Assembly: GCA_964446115.1 (NCBI GenBank)
Contig: CAYUNE010000008.1
Span: 62,001-126,000, forward strand
DNA length: 64,000 nt
Reading direction: 5' to 3'
Source: CAYUNE01 sp964446115
GTDB taxonomy: Bacteria > Desulfobacterota > Desulfobulbia > Desulfobulbales > Desulfobulbaceae
Made by a program: the position numbers and the translations under genes. The notes beneath the pieces are model-generated. The model saw nothing but the letters and a program-made list of their open reading frames with translations, did no database searches and was not told the origin of the DNA. Positions within the stretch are counted from its first letter, which is position 1, and each line of letters starts with the position of its first letter. Positions 52,736 to 62,056 of this stretch are shown here, piece after piece.

Positions 52736-52908
52736 TATCATCGCGTTATTATATGATTTTTGTCAAAAAGTAAAATGATTTACCGTGGACTAAAGAATTT
52801 TATTTGCATGACCGATAGGACAGCTATTGAAAATAATATACTTTTTTTCAACGTCTTGCATACATGCGGAGACCTTGCCGGTTCTTCTGAAAAAAAAAAG
52901 GAGAAAGA

Positions 52909-55900
52909 ATGGTGAACAAAATTACCGTACGTGTTTTCCTGCTTACAGTACTGAGTGTCATGTTTTGCGACACAAATGTTCTGGCGGCAACATTGAATCT
53001 GGTCACCAAATATGGTGCCACCGGCGGCCTTGCCGGTAATTTCAACCAGGTGGGCGATCAGGTCAATGGTCGGCAGATCTGCCCCCAGGTCAATGATTAT
53101 AACAACAATGCGCCCGGTTGCGACATGTCCGGTGACGCCGGGTTTCAGGAAGGACCAACCGGCGCGCCGGATGATGATTACTATACCGGTGATCTCATCG
53201 TGCGAACCAATGACAGCTTTGAGCTCATTGCCGCCTGGAGCTGGCTTGGAAACGCCGGTGGCAATGAAGAACAGGTGACCCTGACAGGCACCCTGCCCTC
53301 AGGGACCGGATTTATCTGGGACGGTATCCCGGGATCCTGTAATGCGGCGTTAAGCGAACTCTCAGCAGACAGAAAGGTCATTACCTGCGTCCGCAAGGAC
53401 TTTGATACCAATGATGTCGGTTCATACGCCGAAGACTTTGTCTTCGCTGTCAAAGTTGAAGGAAACGCCGTCAACGGCAGTGTCCCCGGAGACATCACCA
53501 TTACCATAGATGACCCAACCGGTTCAGGACCGGTAACCGACGGCGTCCGGGACGGCAATGACGCAAATCTCCTGAAGGTCACCGCGGCCCCGCGCTGGAA
53601 CATCGACATGCACGGCGGCCCCGGTTACTACACCACCAGGTACGGAGCCGAGGACGACTCCGGTCAACCCGGCTGGGAACTCTGGTACAACTTCACTGTT
53701 GAAGTAGATGAGGTCGATGGCGAGACGGATTCCGCCATCAATCCGGCGCTTGGCAACGAGGCGCTTAAAGGTGGCTCCGATGCCACGGTCAACTTCCAGG
53801 TGGACCTGAACACCATATCGCCCAATGCCAAGCTGGTAACCTGGAGTTCCAATACATCGTTTTCTCCCGTATCCAATGCCTGTGATATGGATACTTATAC
53901 AAACAGCGACGAGCCTTATCCGGCTCTCAATGTTTCCCACCCGGAACGAAGCATACCGGTTGCCGCCGGCGAGATGGGGGTAACCTGCGACCAGGCCGCC
54001 AATCAGGTCGTCAGTGTGGAAGTTACAGGTATCGACGGCACCCTGACAGATGCCCCTGTCAGAAACCGCAACGGCGGCGCTCTGCCGGTTAATCGGAAAA
54101 TTGCCGCAATCGGTTTGATGCGGGTCTTTGTTCCCCTGTCGGATGTCCAGGATGCCGGCGGCACTCTGACAACCAGAAACTGTATCACCAATTTTGACCC
54201 GGTGGGGATTTCAGGGGGAGCAAACTTTGGTGGTGCCCGCGAAAGTGAAACGGATAACTGCCGTGAAATAACTCTTTATGCCAGTGCTGGCTGGTGGGAT
54301 AAAAATTTCCGCCGGGGCTGGAGCGATCAGGAGGATCAACGGACCCAATGGGGCGGCGGCAGCTGGTCTTTGCCGCCGACCGATGCCTCTGTTGTTGAAG
54401 CCGGTGACGGATATGTCACTCCCGGCAGTGTCTGGGGGACCTATACCGTGTACCAAAATTCCGGCGGCACGGATATCGACAATCCGGTTTTGTGTGACGT
54501 CATTGATGTGGAAACGTACAAAATGACTATCCTTGATCCGGAAACGGACAACCCCGCGACATTTGTGGATGATACAAAACATGCCGTTGACCTTAATTAC
54601 GGCAGCACCGAAAACGTACCCGGCCTGACCATCGAGTACGCAACCGGATATGTGGGAGCCTGGCCTCCTGACCCCAATGAACCCCCCGGCGCCAACGCAC
54701 CGGATGAGGTGGTCAGGGAATGTGATGATCCGGGAATCACCTGGTATCCCGATATGGCAACCGCAGAGGCAAGCGATGGCAGGCCGGTATCCAAGGTACG
54801 GATATCAGCACCGTCGTTGCCGGCCGGCGGCACCATGGCAATGCGGATCAGACACACGGCACGCTCACACTTTCTAAGCTCCGGTCAGCCTATTCCCAAT
54901 AATACCATCCTGGTGAATCATGCGACCTACAAGAGTAGCCTCACCGGCGGTATTTACCGGGCAGGAGATTATTTCCCCAGGGATGCCGCCCAATCCCCGG
55001 GTAATGGCAGCGGCGGTGGCGACCGGCTGATCATGACCGGCGGCAAGGTCAGAATCGTCAAGGAAATGGCGCCCACCTCCCTGAGTCCCGGCGGAGAGGC
55101 AACTGTAACCCTGTCACCAAGCTTTACCACCGACAGTCTTAATTCCAGGACCGATAACGTCACAGTTGCCGATCTCCTGCCAAAGGGATTGAGTTATGTT
55201 CACGGATCGACCTCGGGGACCTACGGCACTGAATCCACTCCCTATGGCGAACCGGCCATCTATCCGGCAAACGAGAGTAATTGCCTGGAATATGCGGGAG
55301 ATATTGTCAGCGAAGGATTTCCCTGCGGGCCTTTGAACGGCGGTACCGGTGAGGAGTCGATCCTGGTCTGGGATCTCGGTGACCTGGAAACAGGAACAGT
55401 CTTTCATTCCCTTGAATTTCAAACCCTTGTAGCCATTGATGCCCCGGCGGGGACCTTGCACAACTATGCCCAGATCACCTCGCCGGCAGATTCCAGCGTT
55501 TCTTCCAAGAGAGTGGCCAATGCCAATGTCAACAATACCGTTCCCAGTTCTCTGCTTATCGTGAAACGTGTGCTTACCCCCACCCATGAGATAAATAGCG
55601 GAGATGCGCTCAACTGGATGGAGTTTGAGGTCGGCCTGAGAAATGGTTCCTCAGGAGAACTCACCGAGCTGGATGTCATAGACATCCTGCCCTTTAATGG
55701 CGATGGAAATTCCGGTAGCTTTACCTTTACCCCCCAGGTCGGCACCACTGTGAACCGCAACCGGGAACCGGCTACCAATTTTGCGGGAATGTTGAGGTTC
55801 GACTCCATGTCGTTTGATGAGAACAACGGTCAATGCAATGGTGATGCCGTAGAATATTGGTTCACCAATGCAGCCGGCCCCCTTGATATCAGCCCCCTGC

Positions 55901-57792
55901 ATAGCTCCAATGCCATTCCGGGAGGTTCAGCCGGCTGGTGTCAGGGCAGTGCCACTGGCCCTGGAGAAGAATGCGGTTTTGATATTGCTGATGTAACTGC
56001 TGTTCGTCTGCGCGGCGTTACGATGGATCCATCCGGAACCTGTTTTTTCAATCTGAAATACGCCACCGCCGACAACGCCCATAACAATGTCTATTCCAAT
56101 ACCGCGGGTGCAAAAGCGGTGGGAGTAACCAACGCCGTGCTGTCAAACACTGTGTCCGCCTTTGTGTACAGTGGTTCAATCGGAAACAGGGTCTGGGTTG
56201 ATACCAATGGCAACGGCATTCAGGACAGTGGTGAAAACGGTATTGCCGGGGCGGTTGTCCGGCTCTGTTCACCGGATGGATCCGCGCCACCTGTTGATCC
56301 GGCCACCGGCCAGCCCTACGAGGTAACAACCGGGGCCGACGGCAGTTACCTGTTCACCAGCCTTCTTGCCGGTGATTACCGGGTCTGCTTCAGCTTGCCG
56401 CCGATCGATCCGGCTCATCCGGTTGTGTACGGATTTACCACAGCCGACAGCGGTAATGATGACGAACTTGATTCCGATGTTTCAGCCGGCGGCAGAGTGG
56501 ATGTCACCCTGGGCAGCGCTGAAAACAATCTCACCATTGATGCCGGTCTTGTTGAAATCCAACCGGTTCCGGCAATAGATATCGAAAAACTGACAAACGG
56601 GCAGGACGCGGACAGCGGCTACGGTCCCCAAATCACCATCGGAGATCCGGTGGAATGGACTTATGTGGTAACTAATACTGGAAATGTGGAACTCACCGGA
56701 ATCACAGTTACCGACAGCCAGGGTATTGCGGTTTCCTGTCCCGGCACCACTCTTGCCCCCGGCGAGTCAATGACCTGTTCGGCCAGCGGTACGGCCGAGG
56801 CGGGCCGGTATGAATCCTCGGCATCGGTTACCGGAATCCCGCCACAGGGAATTGACGGATCTCCGCACGATGTCGATTTCACACACCATTACGGCAATCC
56901 GCCTTTTCCGTGGCTCATGTATACTCATCTGGTCCAGCCTCGTTGTCCCGGTCAGCCTGATTATTGCTATCTTGTTGCCGACGGAGACAATGAAGGATCA
57001 ACCAACTCGGCGCTCTTCAGTTATAATTTTGCAAGCGGCAGCTATCAGATGCTCGGGCGTCTCGGCGTCGGCAATGTGGAGGCAATCACCCTTTCTCTGG
57101 ACGGCAAAACTCTGTACGGAGCCGACAATGGCGTCCTGGGGATCATTGACCCCACCCCGGGCCTGACCAATTCCTTCATTCCCGTCAACACCGATGGCAT
57201 CGGCAGTGGTTCCGGCGATCTCGGAGTCATCGAGTTCAATGATATCGACGGCATGTCGTTTGACCCGGTTACCGGCAGGTTGTTTGCCAGCGTCAGGATA
57301 GCCGACGGCGAAGCCAGCCAATCGGATCTGCTGATCCAGATAGATCCGGCAACCGGCCGATACATTGAAAACGGTTTCGGGCCGGGAAAAGATTACATCG
57401 TCATTGATACCCGCGGTCTCAGTGTGTTCGACATTGACGACATCGCCATTGACACCAACGGCACGATCTACGGTGTTGCCGGCAACTCCGGAGGCGGCGG
57501 CCAGGATCGATTGGTAATCATAGACAGGCAGACCGGCAGGGTAAGAGATCAGGGAGCACTGGCGAATGGTGATCATCCCATACAGGATGTAGAGGGACTG
57601 ACCCTGTTCAGCCTGAATTCACTCTATGGAGTCAGCGGCTTTGAGTTCAGTGCTGCAGGTACCAGCGCGACCCTGTTCCGAATCAATAAAAATACCGGTG
57701 AAAGCACACCGGTAACCAACCTGGCACAGGACTTTAACGGCTATATTCCGGATGACTTTGAAGCGATAACCTGTTATCCGATCTGCAAGTAA
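52909..57792 (+). CDS. Giant secreted surface protein with DUF11, SdrD-B-like and propeller-like domains
   Basis: This 1627-residue protein has a signal peptide (VFLLTVLSVMFCDTNVLAA, cleavage near 26). The first 870 residues are extracellular beta-rich repeats with cysteines and many acidic turns. DUF11-like modules occur at about 880-1000 and 1222-1300 (PVEWTYVVTNTGNVELTGI). An SdrD-B/Cna-B-like domain sits at about 1087-1215 (IGNRVWVDTNGNGIQD). The last 290 residues contain repeated D-x-x-TGR/G motifs (QIDPATGRY, IIDRQTGRVR) suggesting a propeller. No LPXTG or PEP-CTERM anchor is present. AAAAAGGAG sits right before the ATG. It is probably an adhesin or matrix protein. Confidence 0.85.
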   Translation: MVNKITVRVFLLTVLSVMFCDTNVLAATLNLVTKYGATGGLAGNFNQVGDQVNGRQICPQVNDYNNNAPGCDMSGDAGFQEGPTGAPDDDYYTGDLIVRTNDSFELIAAWSWLGNAGGNEEQVTLTGTLPSGTGFIWDGIPGSCNAALSELSADRKVITCVRKDFDTNDVGSYAEDFVFAVKVEGNAVNGSVPGDITITIDDPTGSGPVTDGVRDGNDANLLKVTAAPRWNIDMHGGPGYYTTRYGAEDDSGQPGWELWYNFTVEVDEVDGETDSAINPALGNEALKGGSDATVNFQVDLNTISPNAKLVTWSSNTSFSPVSNACDMDTYTNSDEPYPALNVSHPERSIPVAAGEMGVTCDQAANQVVSVEVTGIDGTLTDAPVRNRNGGALPVNRKIAAIGLMRVFVPLSDVQDAGGTLTTRNCITNFDPVGISGGANFGGARESETDNCREITLYASAGWWDKNFRRGWSDQEDQRTQWGGGSWSLPPTDASVVEAGDGYVTPGSVWGTYTVYQNSGGTDIDNPVLCDVIDVETYKMTILDPETDNPATFVDDTKHAVDLNYGSTENVPGLTIEYATGYVGAWPPDPNEPPGANAPDEVVRECDDPGITWYPDMATAEASDGRPVSKVRISAPSLPAGGTMAMRIRHTARSHFLSSGQPIPNNTILVNHATYKSSLTGGIYRAGDYFPRDAAQSPGNGSGGGDRLIMTGGKVRIVKEMAPTSLSPGGEATVTLSPSFTTDSLNSRTDNVTVADLLPKGLSYVHGSTSGTYGTESTPYGEPAIYPANESNCLEYAGDIVSEGFPCGPLNGGTGEESILVWDLGDLETGTVFHSLEFQTLVAIDAPAGTLHNYAQITSPADSSVSSKRVANANVNNTVPSSLLIVKRVLTPTHEINSGDALNWMEFEVGLRNGSSGELTELDVIDILPFNGDGNSGSFTFTPQVGTTVNRNREPATNFAGMLRFDSMSFDENNGQCNGDAVEYWFTNAAGPLDISPLHSSNAIPGGSAGWCQGSATGPGEECGFDIADVTAVRLRGVTMDPSGTCFFNLKYATADNAHNNVYSNTAGAKAVGVTNAVLSNTVSAFVYSGSIGNRVWVDTNGNGIQDSGENGIAGAVVRLCSPDGSAPPVDPATGQPYEVTTGADGSYLFTSLLAGDYRVCFSLPPIDPAHPVVYGFTTADSGNDDELDSDVSAGGRVDVTLGSAENNLTIDAGLVEIQPVPAIDIEKLTNGQDADSGYGPQITIGDPVEWTYVVTNTGNVELTGITVTDSQGIAVSCPGTTLAPGESMTCSASGTAEAGRYESSASVTGIPPQGIDGSPHDVDFTHHYGNPPFPWLMYTHLVQPRCPGQPDYCYLVADGDNEGSTNSALFSYNFASGSYQMLGRLGVGNVEAITLSLDGKTLYGADNGVLGIIDPTPGLTNSFIPVNTDGIGSGSGDLGVIEFNDIDGMSFDPVTGRLFASVRIADGEASQSDLLIQIDPATGRYIENGFGPGKDYIVIDTRGLSVFDIDDIAIDTNGTIYGVAGNSGGGGQDRLVIIDRQTGRVRDQGALANGDHPIQDVEGLTLFSLNSLYGVSGFEFSAAGTSATLFRINKNTGESTPVTNLAQDFNGYIPDDFEAITCYPICK

Positions 57793-57951
57793 ACGGGATA
57801 AGCCCTTCATCCGATCAGTGTGACCGGCGGCAAGCCCGGGAAAATAACCGATCAGATGGAGGGCAAGCCCAAACGCCGGGACAAATTTGGTCCTGGTGGC
57901 AGGGTCGGTTAAGACGCACCTTGGTAACCGATCATTGGGCGTAATAACCCT

Positions 57952-58087
57952 GCAGTATATCATACCTTCTCACTGTAATTGTCACAGGTGCTGCAGATTT
58001 GCACGATCTCTCCTGGCCGCTAAAACCTAAACCTACTATGTGGCCAGGAAAGATCGGGTGAAGATGCTGTGCCTGTGACCAATTACG
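57952..58087. repeat. Dispersed repeat copy C within a long imperfect palindrome (MITE-like)
   Basis: Copy C (57952-57989) continues as the left arm of an inverted repeat: about 57974-58018 pairs with 58042-58086 around a 23-nt loop. The inner 15 nt (CGATCTCTCCTGGCC against its partner) match at 14 positions and the outer TGTAATTG-TCACAGG core is shared by both arms. A long hairpin without coding capacity and with related single ends elsewhere resembles a non-autonomous mobile element. Confidence 0.65.
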
Positions 58088-58437
58088 CGCCTTGTTCCCG
58101 CACCGGGATCTCGATCCCGGAAGGCGGCTCTCCTCCAGAAAGCATCACCAATCCGGCATTCAACCACCGGATATCAGCTTCTGCAGCAGTGGTGAATCGC
58201 TGCGTCACTGCCGTACCTGCCGCATCACCTTGCATCTCTTTGAATGGGCACCAATCTCCGCTCCAGGTTACTCCCCCTGCCCTACGGCGATCAGGCCTGT
58301 TCATGTAATGCCGGATTTTCTTTGAGGCAAGGAATTGCCTCCCCGCCCATTATGGAGAATTTCGACTTGGTCCGCCGGCTGCATCGCCGGGGAAGGCATA
58401 CCATCTTGCCGGAGGCGATCAGAATTTCCGCCAGGCT

Positions 58438-58457
58438 CTGGCGCCGGCTGGCGCCAG
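58438..58457. repeat. GC-rich perfect hairpin
   Basis: CTGGCGCC and GGCGCCAG are perfect 8-bp arms with a GGCT loop. It lies 77 nt beyond the end of the minus-strand chemoreceptor gene. On the plus strand a short T-run follows (TTGGATATTTTTC); on the minus strand none does. Confidence 0.45.
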
Positions 58458-58534
58458 TTGGATATTTTTCATACCACCTGTATCAATCAGATGGTACTTC
58501 TTGACGGTAAGCGTTCACGGGTGGTGCAGGACCG

Positions 58535-61075
58535 TCAGCTTCCCTGCAGCCCCGCCTTTTTCATGGCGGCAACATACTGCCTGTCCGTTGCCTGGATATG
58601 GTTGATGAGCCAGTCACCCAGGAAGGACATGAGTTCGATACTCACCGTGGCGCTTCCCGATTCAAATCTCTCCTTGAATTCCATCACCTGCCCCACGAGT
58701 TTTTCGTGGACTTTCTGATGTTCCACCAGCTTCGCATATCCAGCCTTGCGCATCATCTCCTCTTCGTCGGCAAAGTGGGTCACGGTGTATTCCGCCAACT
58801 CTCCCAGCAGGGTCTGAAGAATCGTGTTCCCTGCACGGTTAATCATGGCTCCGTAGAGTTTGTTGACCAGTTCCACCAACCGGAAATGCTGTTCATCGAT
58901 TTTGTCGATCCCGATCTTGATACTGTTGTCCCAGGCAATGAGTTCGGAATCGGCCATGGAAATCTCCGAATCACTCTTTGCAGCGCGCCGTACCTTGAAT
59001 TCCCTGATCAGGCTCTGCAGGTCGCTGGATAAGGCGCTGAGGTTGGAGGCATTCTTGCTCAGTCGTCTGCTGCTGCCGGCAATGGAGGCGGCAACCGTAC
59101 TCACCTCGGCGATATCCGTGGCAATTTCTGAGGAAAAGGAGCTGCTCTGGGCAACGCTTTCATTCACCGCCTCAATACCCAGCGAAACCTGCCCGACATT
59201 TTTGGTGATCTCTTCGCTGGCGCTGGTCTGCTGAGCCACCGCCCCGGTAATGGTGCCGACGATATTATCCACTTCGGCGATGACATCGGCTATGCGGGTG
59301 ATATCGGCTACTGTTTCCGAGGTGGATTTCTGAATCCCCTCGATCTCCTGCTTGATGCCCTGGGTGGCCTCGACCGTCTGCATGGCCAGGTCCTTAATTT
59401 CGTTGGCAACTACCGCAAAGCCCTTGCCCGCCTCACCTGCGCGGGCCGCCTCAATGGTGGCGTTTAACGCCAGCAGGTTGGTCTGGTCGGAAATATCGCT
59501 GATCACCTCGGTGACTTTGCTGATTTCGGCTGCGGCCGTACCCAGGCTGTTGACCTTCAAAGAGGCCTGTCTGGTCTCCTCCACGGCCCGGTTGGTGATT
59601 TCCAGGGCCTTGGAGGAGCTGTTGTCGATCTCGCTGACCGTCTTGTTCATATTCTCCATGGAAGCGGCTACCATATTGACGCCGGTGGTTGCCTGGGTAC
59701 TGGCCTCGGCAATGGATTCCATGTTGCGTCTCATTTCGTCCGCCGCCTTGGCAACAGAGGCGGACTTTTCATTCATCTCCCGGATTCCGCCGTCCATTTG
59801 CCGCGAGATAATGAGCAACTGGGTGGCGGAAGCGCTGACCGTTTCAAAATATTCAACGATCTTCTGTACAATATCATGGAGTTTGGCGATGAACATGTTG
59901 AACCAGCCGGACATCTGACCGATTTCATCTTCATTGTTCACCGTGATCCGACGGGTGAGATCACCGTCACCCTCGGCGATATCCTGGATCATTTCCGTGG
60001 TGATTTTGATGGGGCGGACAATTTTGGCGGCAATGAAAAAGGAGATAAGGGCCGAACCCAACAGGGCCATAATGCCGATGCCCAGCAGCCAGCCCTGGAT
60101 AGCCTTGATGGTGGCCTCGCCGCGATCGATAACCATCTTGCGAATCTTGTCGATCTGTTTCTCAGGCATGGCGGTGAGCAGCACCCCGGCCTTTTCGTCG
60201 TCAAAGGTGGTAATTGCCGAGGCGGTGAAGAGATATCTCTCGCCGTTGAGCTTCTGCACCAGGGTAACAGGATGTTCGGACCCATAGATTTTCGCCATGG
60301 TGTCACCGTTGAGTTTCAGTTGGGCCGTGGTACCGAAACCCGCCTGAGCCAGGGGATAATCATCGAGAAATATGGCCGAGGGAGAACCGGTGGCCTCCTT
60401 GAGGCGCTGCAACGGTCCGTCATGGTTGTTGATCAGTTTGCCGATGACCAGACTGCCGATGGGATCACCGAAGTCATCGGAGATCACACCTCCTGCGGCA
60501 ATGACCAGCGCTCCCCTGCCGCCGGCATTCATTTTCCCCAGGCCCAATCCGTCAAGTACCTGGGTGTCATACTTGAATATACCGTTGATCCGTAACTTTT
60601 CCGCAGCCAGTTTCCCCCGGGCAACGTCTGGAACCTGTTTGGCAAAACCGAGAAGCGCATATGCCTTGTTTCCGGCCTGCGGTTTGACCTGGGCAGGATA
60701 GGCCGCCTGCAGCCTACCCTCAAGATCATGAATCAAGGCAAAATCAAAGCCGCTGCGCAGCGCCTTTTTCTTCAGCAGCAGGGAGAGGGGTTTCAGCTGC
60801 TGGGACTCGATATTGGTGGCAACCGTGGGACTCTTGCAGAGATCATCCCGTTTATCAGCGATACGAAGACGGAGATCTTCGAAAAATGACTCCAGTATCT
60901 TGTGATGCCCAGCCACCACCTTTTCGGATTCCGCTCTTTTTTCAGCAATGAGCAGCTCGGTTTTTTTGGAGATTCCCGAAGAGAGTTTCATGGATACGGT
61001 GATGGTGATTGTGCCGATAATCAACAGGGCCATCACGCAGTAACTTATAATGATCTTGGATTTGATACTCTTCAT
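58535..61075 (-). CDS. Methyl-accepting chemotaxis protein with C-terminal bacteriohemerythrin domain
   Basis: This 846-residue receptor has TM1 at about 7-27, a large periplasmic sensor (30-310), TM2 near 335-355, a HAMP domain (about 355-410) and a methyl-accepting signalling domain with the conserved tip (GEAGKGFAVVANEIKDLAMQT shortened here). After about residue 700 follows a bacteriohemerythrin domain with all iron ligands: IDEQH, THFADEEEMM, VEHQKVH and INHIQATD. DcrH of Desulfovibrio vulgaris has this same layout and is known to bind oxygen. It probably senses oxygen for aerotaxis. ATG 61075 was chosen as the TM begins there; the frame extends to 61156. Confidence 0.92.
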   Translation of the reverse strand: MKSIKSKIIISYCVMALLIIGTITITVSMKLSSGISKKTELLIAEKRAESEKVVAGHHKILESFFEDLRLRIADKRDDLCKSPTVATNIESQQLKPLSLLLKKKALRSGFDFALIHDLEGRLQAAYPAQVKPQAGNKAYALLGFAKQVPDVARGKLAAEKLRINGIFKYDTQVLDGLGLGKMNAGGRGALVIAAGGVISDDFGDPIGSLVIGKLINNHDGPLQRLKEATGSPSAIFLDDYPLAQAGFGTTAQLKLNGDTMAKIYGSEHPVTLVQKLNGERYLFTASAITTFDDEKAGVLLTAMPEKQIDKIRKMVIDRGEATIKAIQGWLLGIGIMALLGSALISFFIAAKIVRPIKITTEMIQDIAEGDGDLTRRITVNNEDEIGQMSGWFNMFIAKLHDIVQKIVEYFETVSASATQLLIISRQMDGGIREMNEKSASVAKAADEMRRNMESIAEASTQATTGVNMVAASMENMNKTVSEIDNSSSKALEITNRAVEETRQASLKVNSLGTAAAEISKVTEVISDISDQTNLLALNATIEAARAGEAGKGFAVVANEIKDLAMQTVEATQGIKQEIEGIQKSTSETVADITRIADVIAEVDNIVGTITGAVAQQTSASEEITKNVGQVSLGIEAVNESVAQSSSFSSEIATDIAEVSTVAASIAGSSRRLSKNASNLSALSSDLQSLIREFKVRRAAKSDSEISMADSELIAWDNSIKIGIDKIDEQHFRLVELVNKLYGAMINRAGNTILQTLLGELAEYTVTHFADEEEMMRKAGYAKLVEHQKVHEKLVGQVMEFKERFESGSATVSIELMSFLGDWLINHIQATDRQYVAAMKKAGLQGS

Positions 61076-61398
61076 CTTTTTTGTTATTCCTGGTTGATAC
61101 CATTGGCTGCTACGTACCTCGACGATCTCTGCCCGCTGCCGGTTAGCCGGACGCAACCCAAGAGATCGGCGGTAACCGGTCTAAAGGTTTGCAACCAGAG
61201 GGTATAATGTACCACTTGGCTGGAGGCGGCACTGAGGATCAATGATGATCCATGGCCGTTGCAATTCCGCCGGGTGGATCGTCCTGTCCGGATTGCTTAT
61301 AAAGCATAAAGTGTGCCATGAATACATTTTCAGCCGGCGGCAGTGAATAGAGTCGAAGGAACAACCGCTTGCCTGCTGTGGACCTTGGGGAAAAAACA

Positions 61399-61451
61399 GC
61401 TGCGACTGTACACAAAAGCGGACTCGATCCACTTTTGTGCACAACCGCAGC
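61399..61451. repeat. 53-nt imperfect palindrome
   Basis: The 26 paired positions around centre 61425 match in 20 cases, including an uninterrupted eight-pair block CACAAAAG/CTTTTGTG (61411-61418 with 61432-61439). The ends GCTGCG and CGCAGC match perfectly. It could be a strong DNA cruciform, a protein-binding site or a recombination end. Confidence 0.6.
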
Positions 61452-61604
61452 CGTCATGTTGTGCCCCTGTGCGTGGTTACGGTGGATCACCATCAGCTGC
61501 CGGGCCGAAAATCCAAGAGCGACCACAGCGATTACCAACGGATTTGAATATTCTTCAATACTATGATATCTTTCAGACTTCGTTACAGGGAGAAGGAAAA
61601 ACAG

Positions 61605-61671
61605 ACCCCTCGCCGGCAAGGAGAAGAGGCGGATTCCGGCCAAAGGCCGAAGTCGGAATCGGGTGAGGGGT
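61605..61671 (+). repeat. Nested inverted repeat upstream of the HTH gene
   Basis: Outer arms ACCCCTC (61605-61611) and GAGGGGT (61665-61671) enclose GATTCCG (61632-61638) and CGGAATC (61654-61660), with an apical GGCC-aaa-GGCC. It lies 42 nt before the HTH start. The layout resembles a folded intergenic repeat unit rather than a terminator. Confidence 0.5.
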
Positions 61672-61712
61672 TACGTCCACGGGAGTGGAGACTCGCGGGG
61701 GAGGACGAAACC

Positions 61713-61982
61713 ATGGCACAAAAAAACAAGATCAAGGTTCGCTACAACACCTGGGCCGACCCGGGAACGCTTTCCGATGAACTGCTCAAGGCCAGGCAAA
61801 GGGCCGGTCTGACCCAGGCAGAGGTGGCACGAAAGATGGGGACCCAACCACCGGCCATTGCCAGGCTGGAGGCTGGCGGGGGCAGAAAAAACCATTCTCC
61901 TTCCATCACCACCCTGCAAAAATATGCCGGGGCCGTGGGCTGCCGGCTGAAAATCAAACTGGTACCGGATACCCCGAAATAA
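61713..61982 (+). CDS. XRE/HigA-like helix-turn-helix protein
   Basis: This 89-residue protein has an HTH (about 22-62): LKARQRAGLTQAEVARKMG, QPPAIARLEAG, and HSPSITTLQKYAGAVGC. It resembles HigA-type antitoxins or small XRE regulators. ATG 61713 follows a strong GGGGGAGGA site; the open frame upstream to 61563 is non-conserved. A HigB-like toxin normally precedes such genes, but I see none here, so it may be an orphan. Confidence 0.82.
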   Translation: MAQKNKIKVRYNTWADPGTLSDELLKARQRAGLTQAEVARKMGTQPPAIARLEAGGGRKNHSPSITTLQKYAGAVGCRLKIKLVPDTPK

Positions 61983-61993
61983 AACGCAGGTCG

Positions 61994-62031
61994 GGCGGAT
62001 TCCGGGCGAACACCTTACCCGGCCGTCCGCC
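61994..62031 (+). terminator. Possible hairpin terminator after the HTH gene
   Basis: GGCGGA (61994-61999) and CCGGG (62002-62006) pair with CCCGG (62018-62022) and TCCGCC (62026-62031). The stem starts 11 nt after the HTH stop. No T-tract follows, so termination is uncertain. Confidence 0.35.
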
Positions 62032-62056
62032 TGTGCAACCGTGCGGGCCGGGTTAG

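Larger units (their letters stand above)
52446..52908 (+). other. Intergenic region between regulator and large secreted protein
   Basis: These 463 nt hold repeat copy B, a short inverted repeat near 52718, and the ribosome site of the large gene. I see no gene. The right part (52740-52850) is AT-rich and presumably contains the promoter. Confidence 0.5.
57793..58534 (+). other. Repeat-bearing intergenic region after the giant gene
   Basis: These 742 nt contain repeat copy C, a 113-nt imperfect palindrome and a second GC-rich hairpin near 58438. Short frames on both strands (for example 58083-58304 minus) have no recognisable product or good start and are taken as noise. Confidence 0.45.
61076..61712 (+). 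other. Palindrome-rich intergenic region
   Basis: These 637 nt separate the chemoreceptor (-) and the HTH gene (+). They contain a 53-nt palindrome and a nested stem structure, described separately. Open frames on both strands through 61181-61680 give no recognisable protein and read through the palindrome with mirrored sequence. Confidence 0.45.

Noticed and set aside
58083..58304. Minus-strand frame of 73 codons after repeat copy C
   Set aside because: I considered a transposase fragment, but no motif of a known family could be identified.
61239..61643. Minus-strand frame of 134 codons across the 53-nt palindrome
   Set aside because: Its mirrored sequence comes from the palindrome and no ribosome site or family resemblance is seen.
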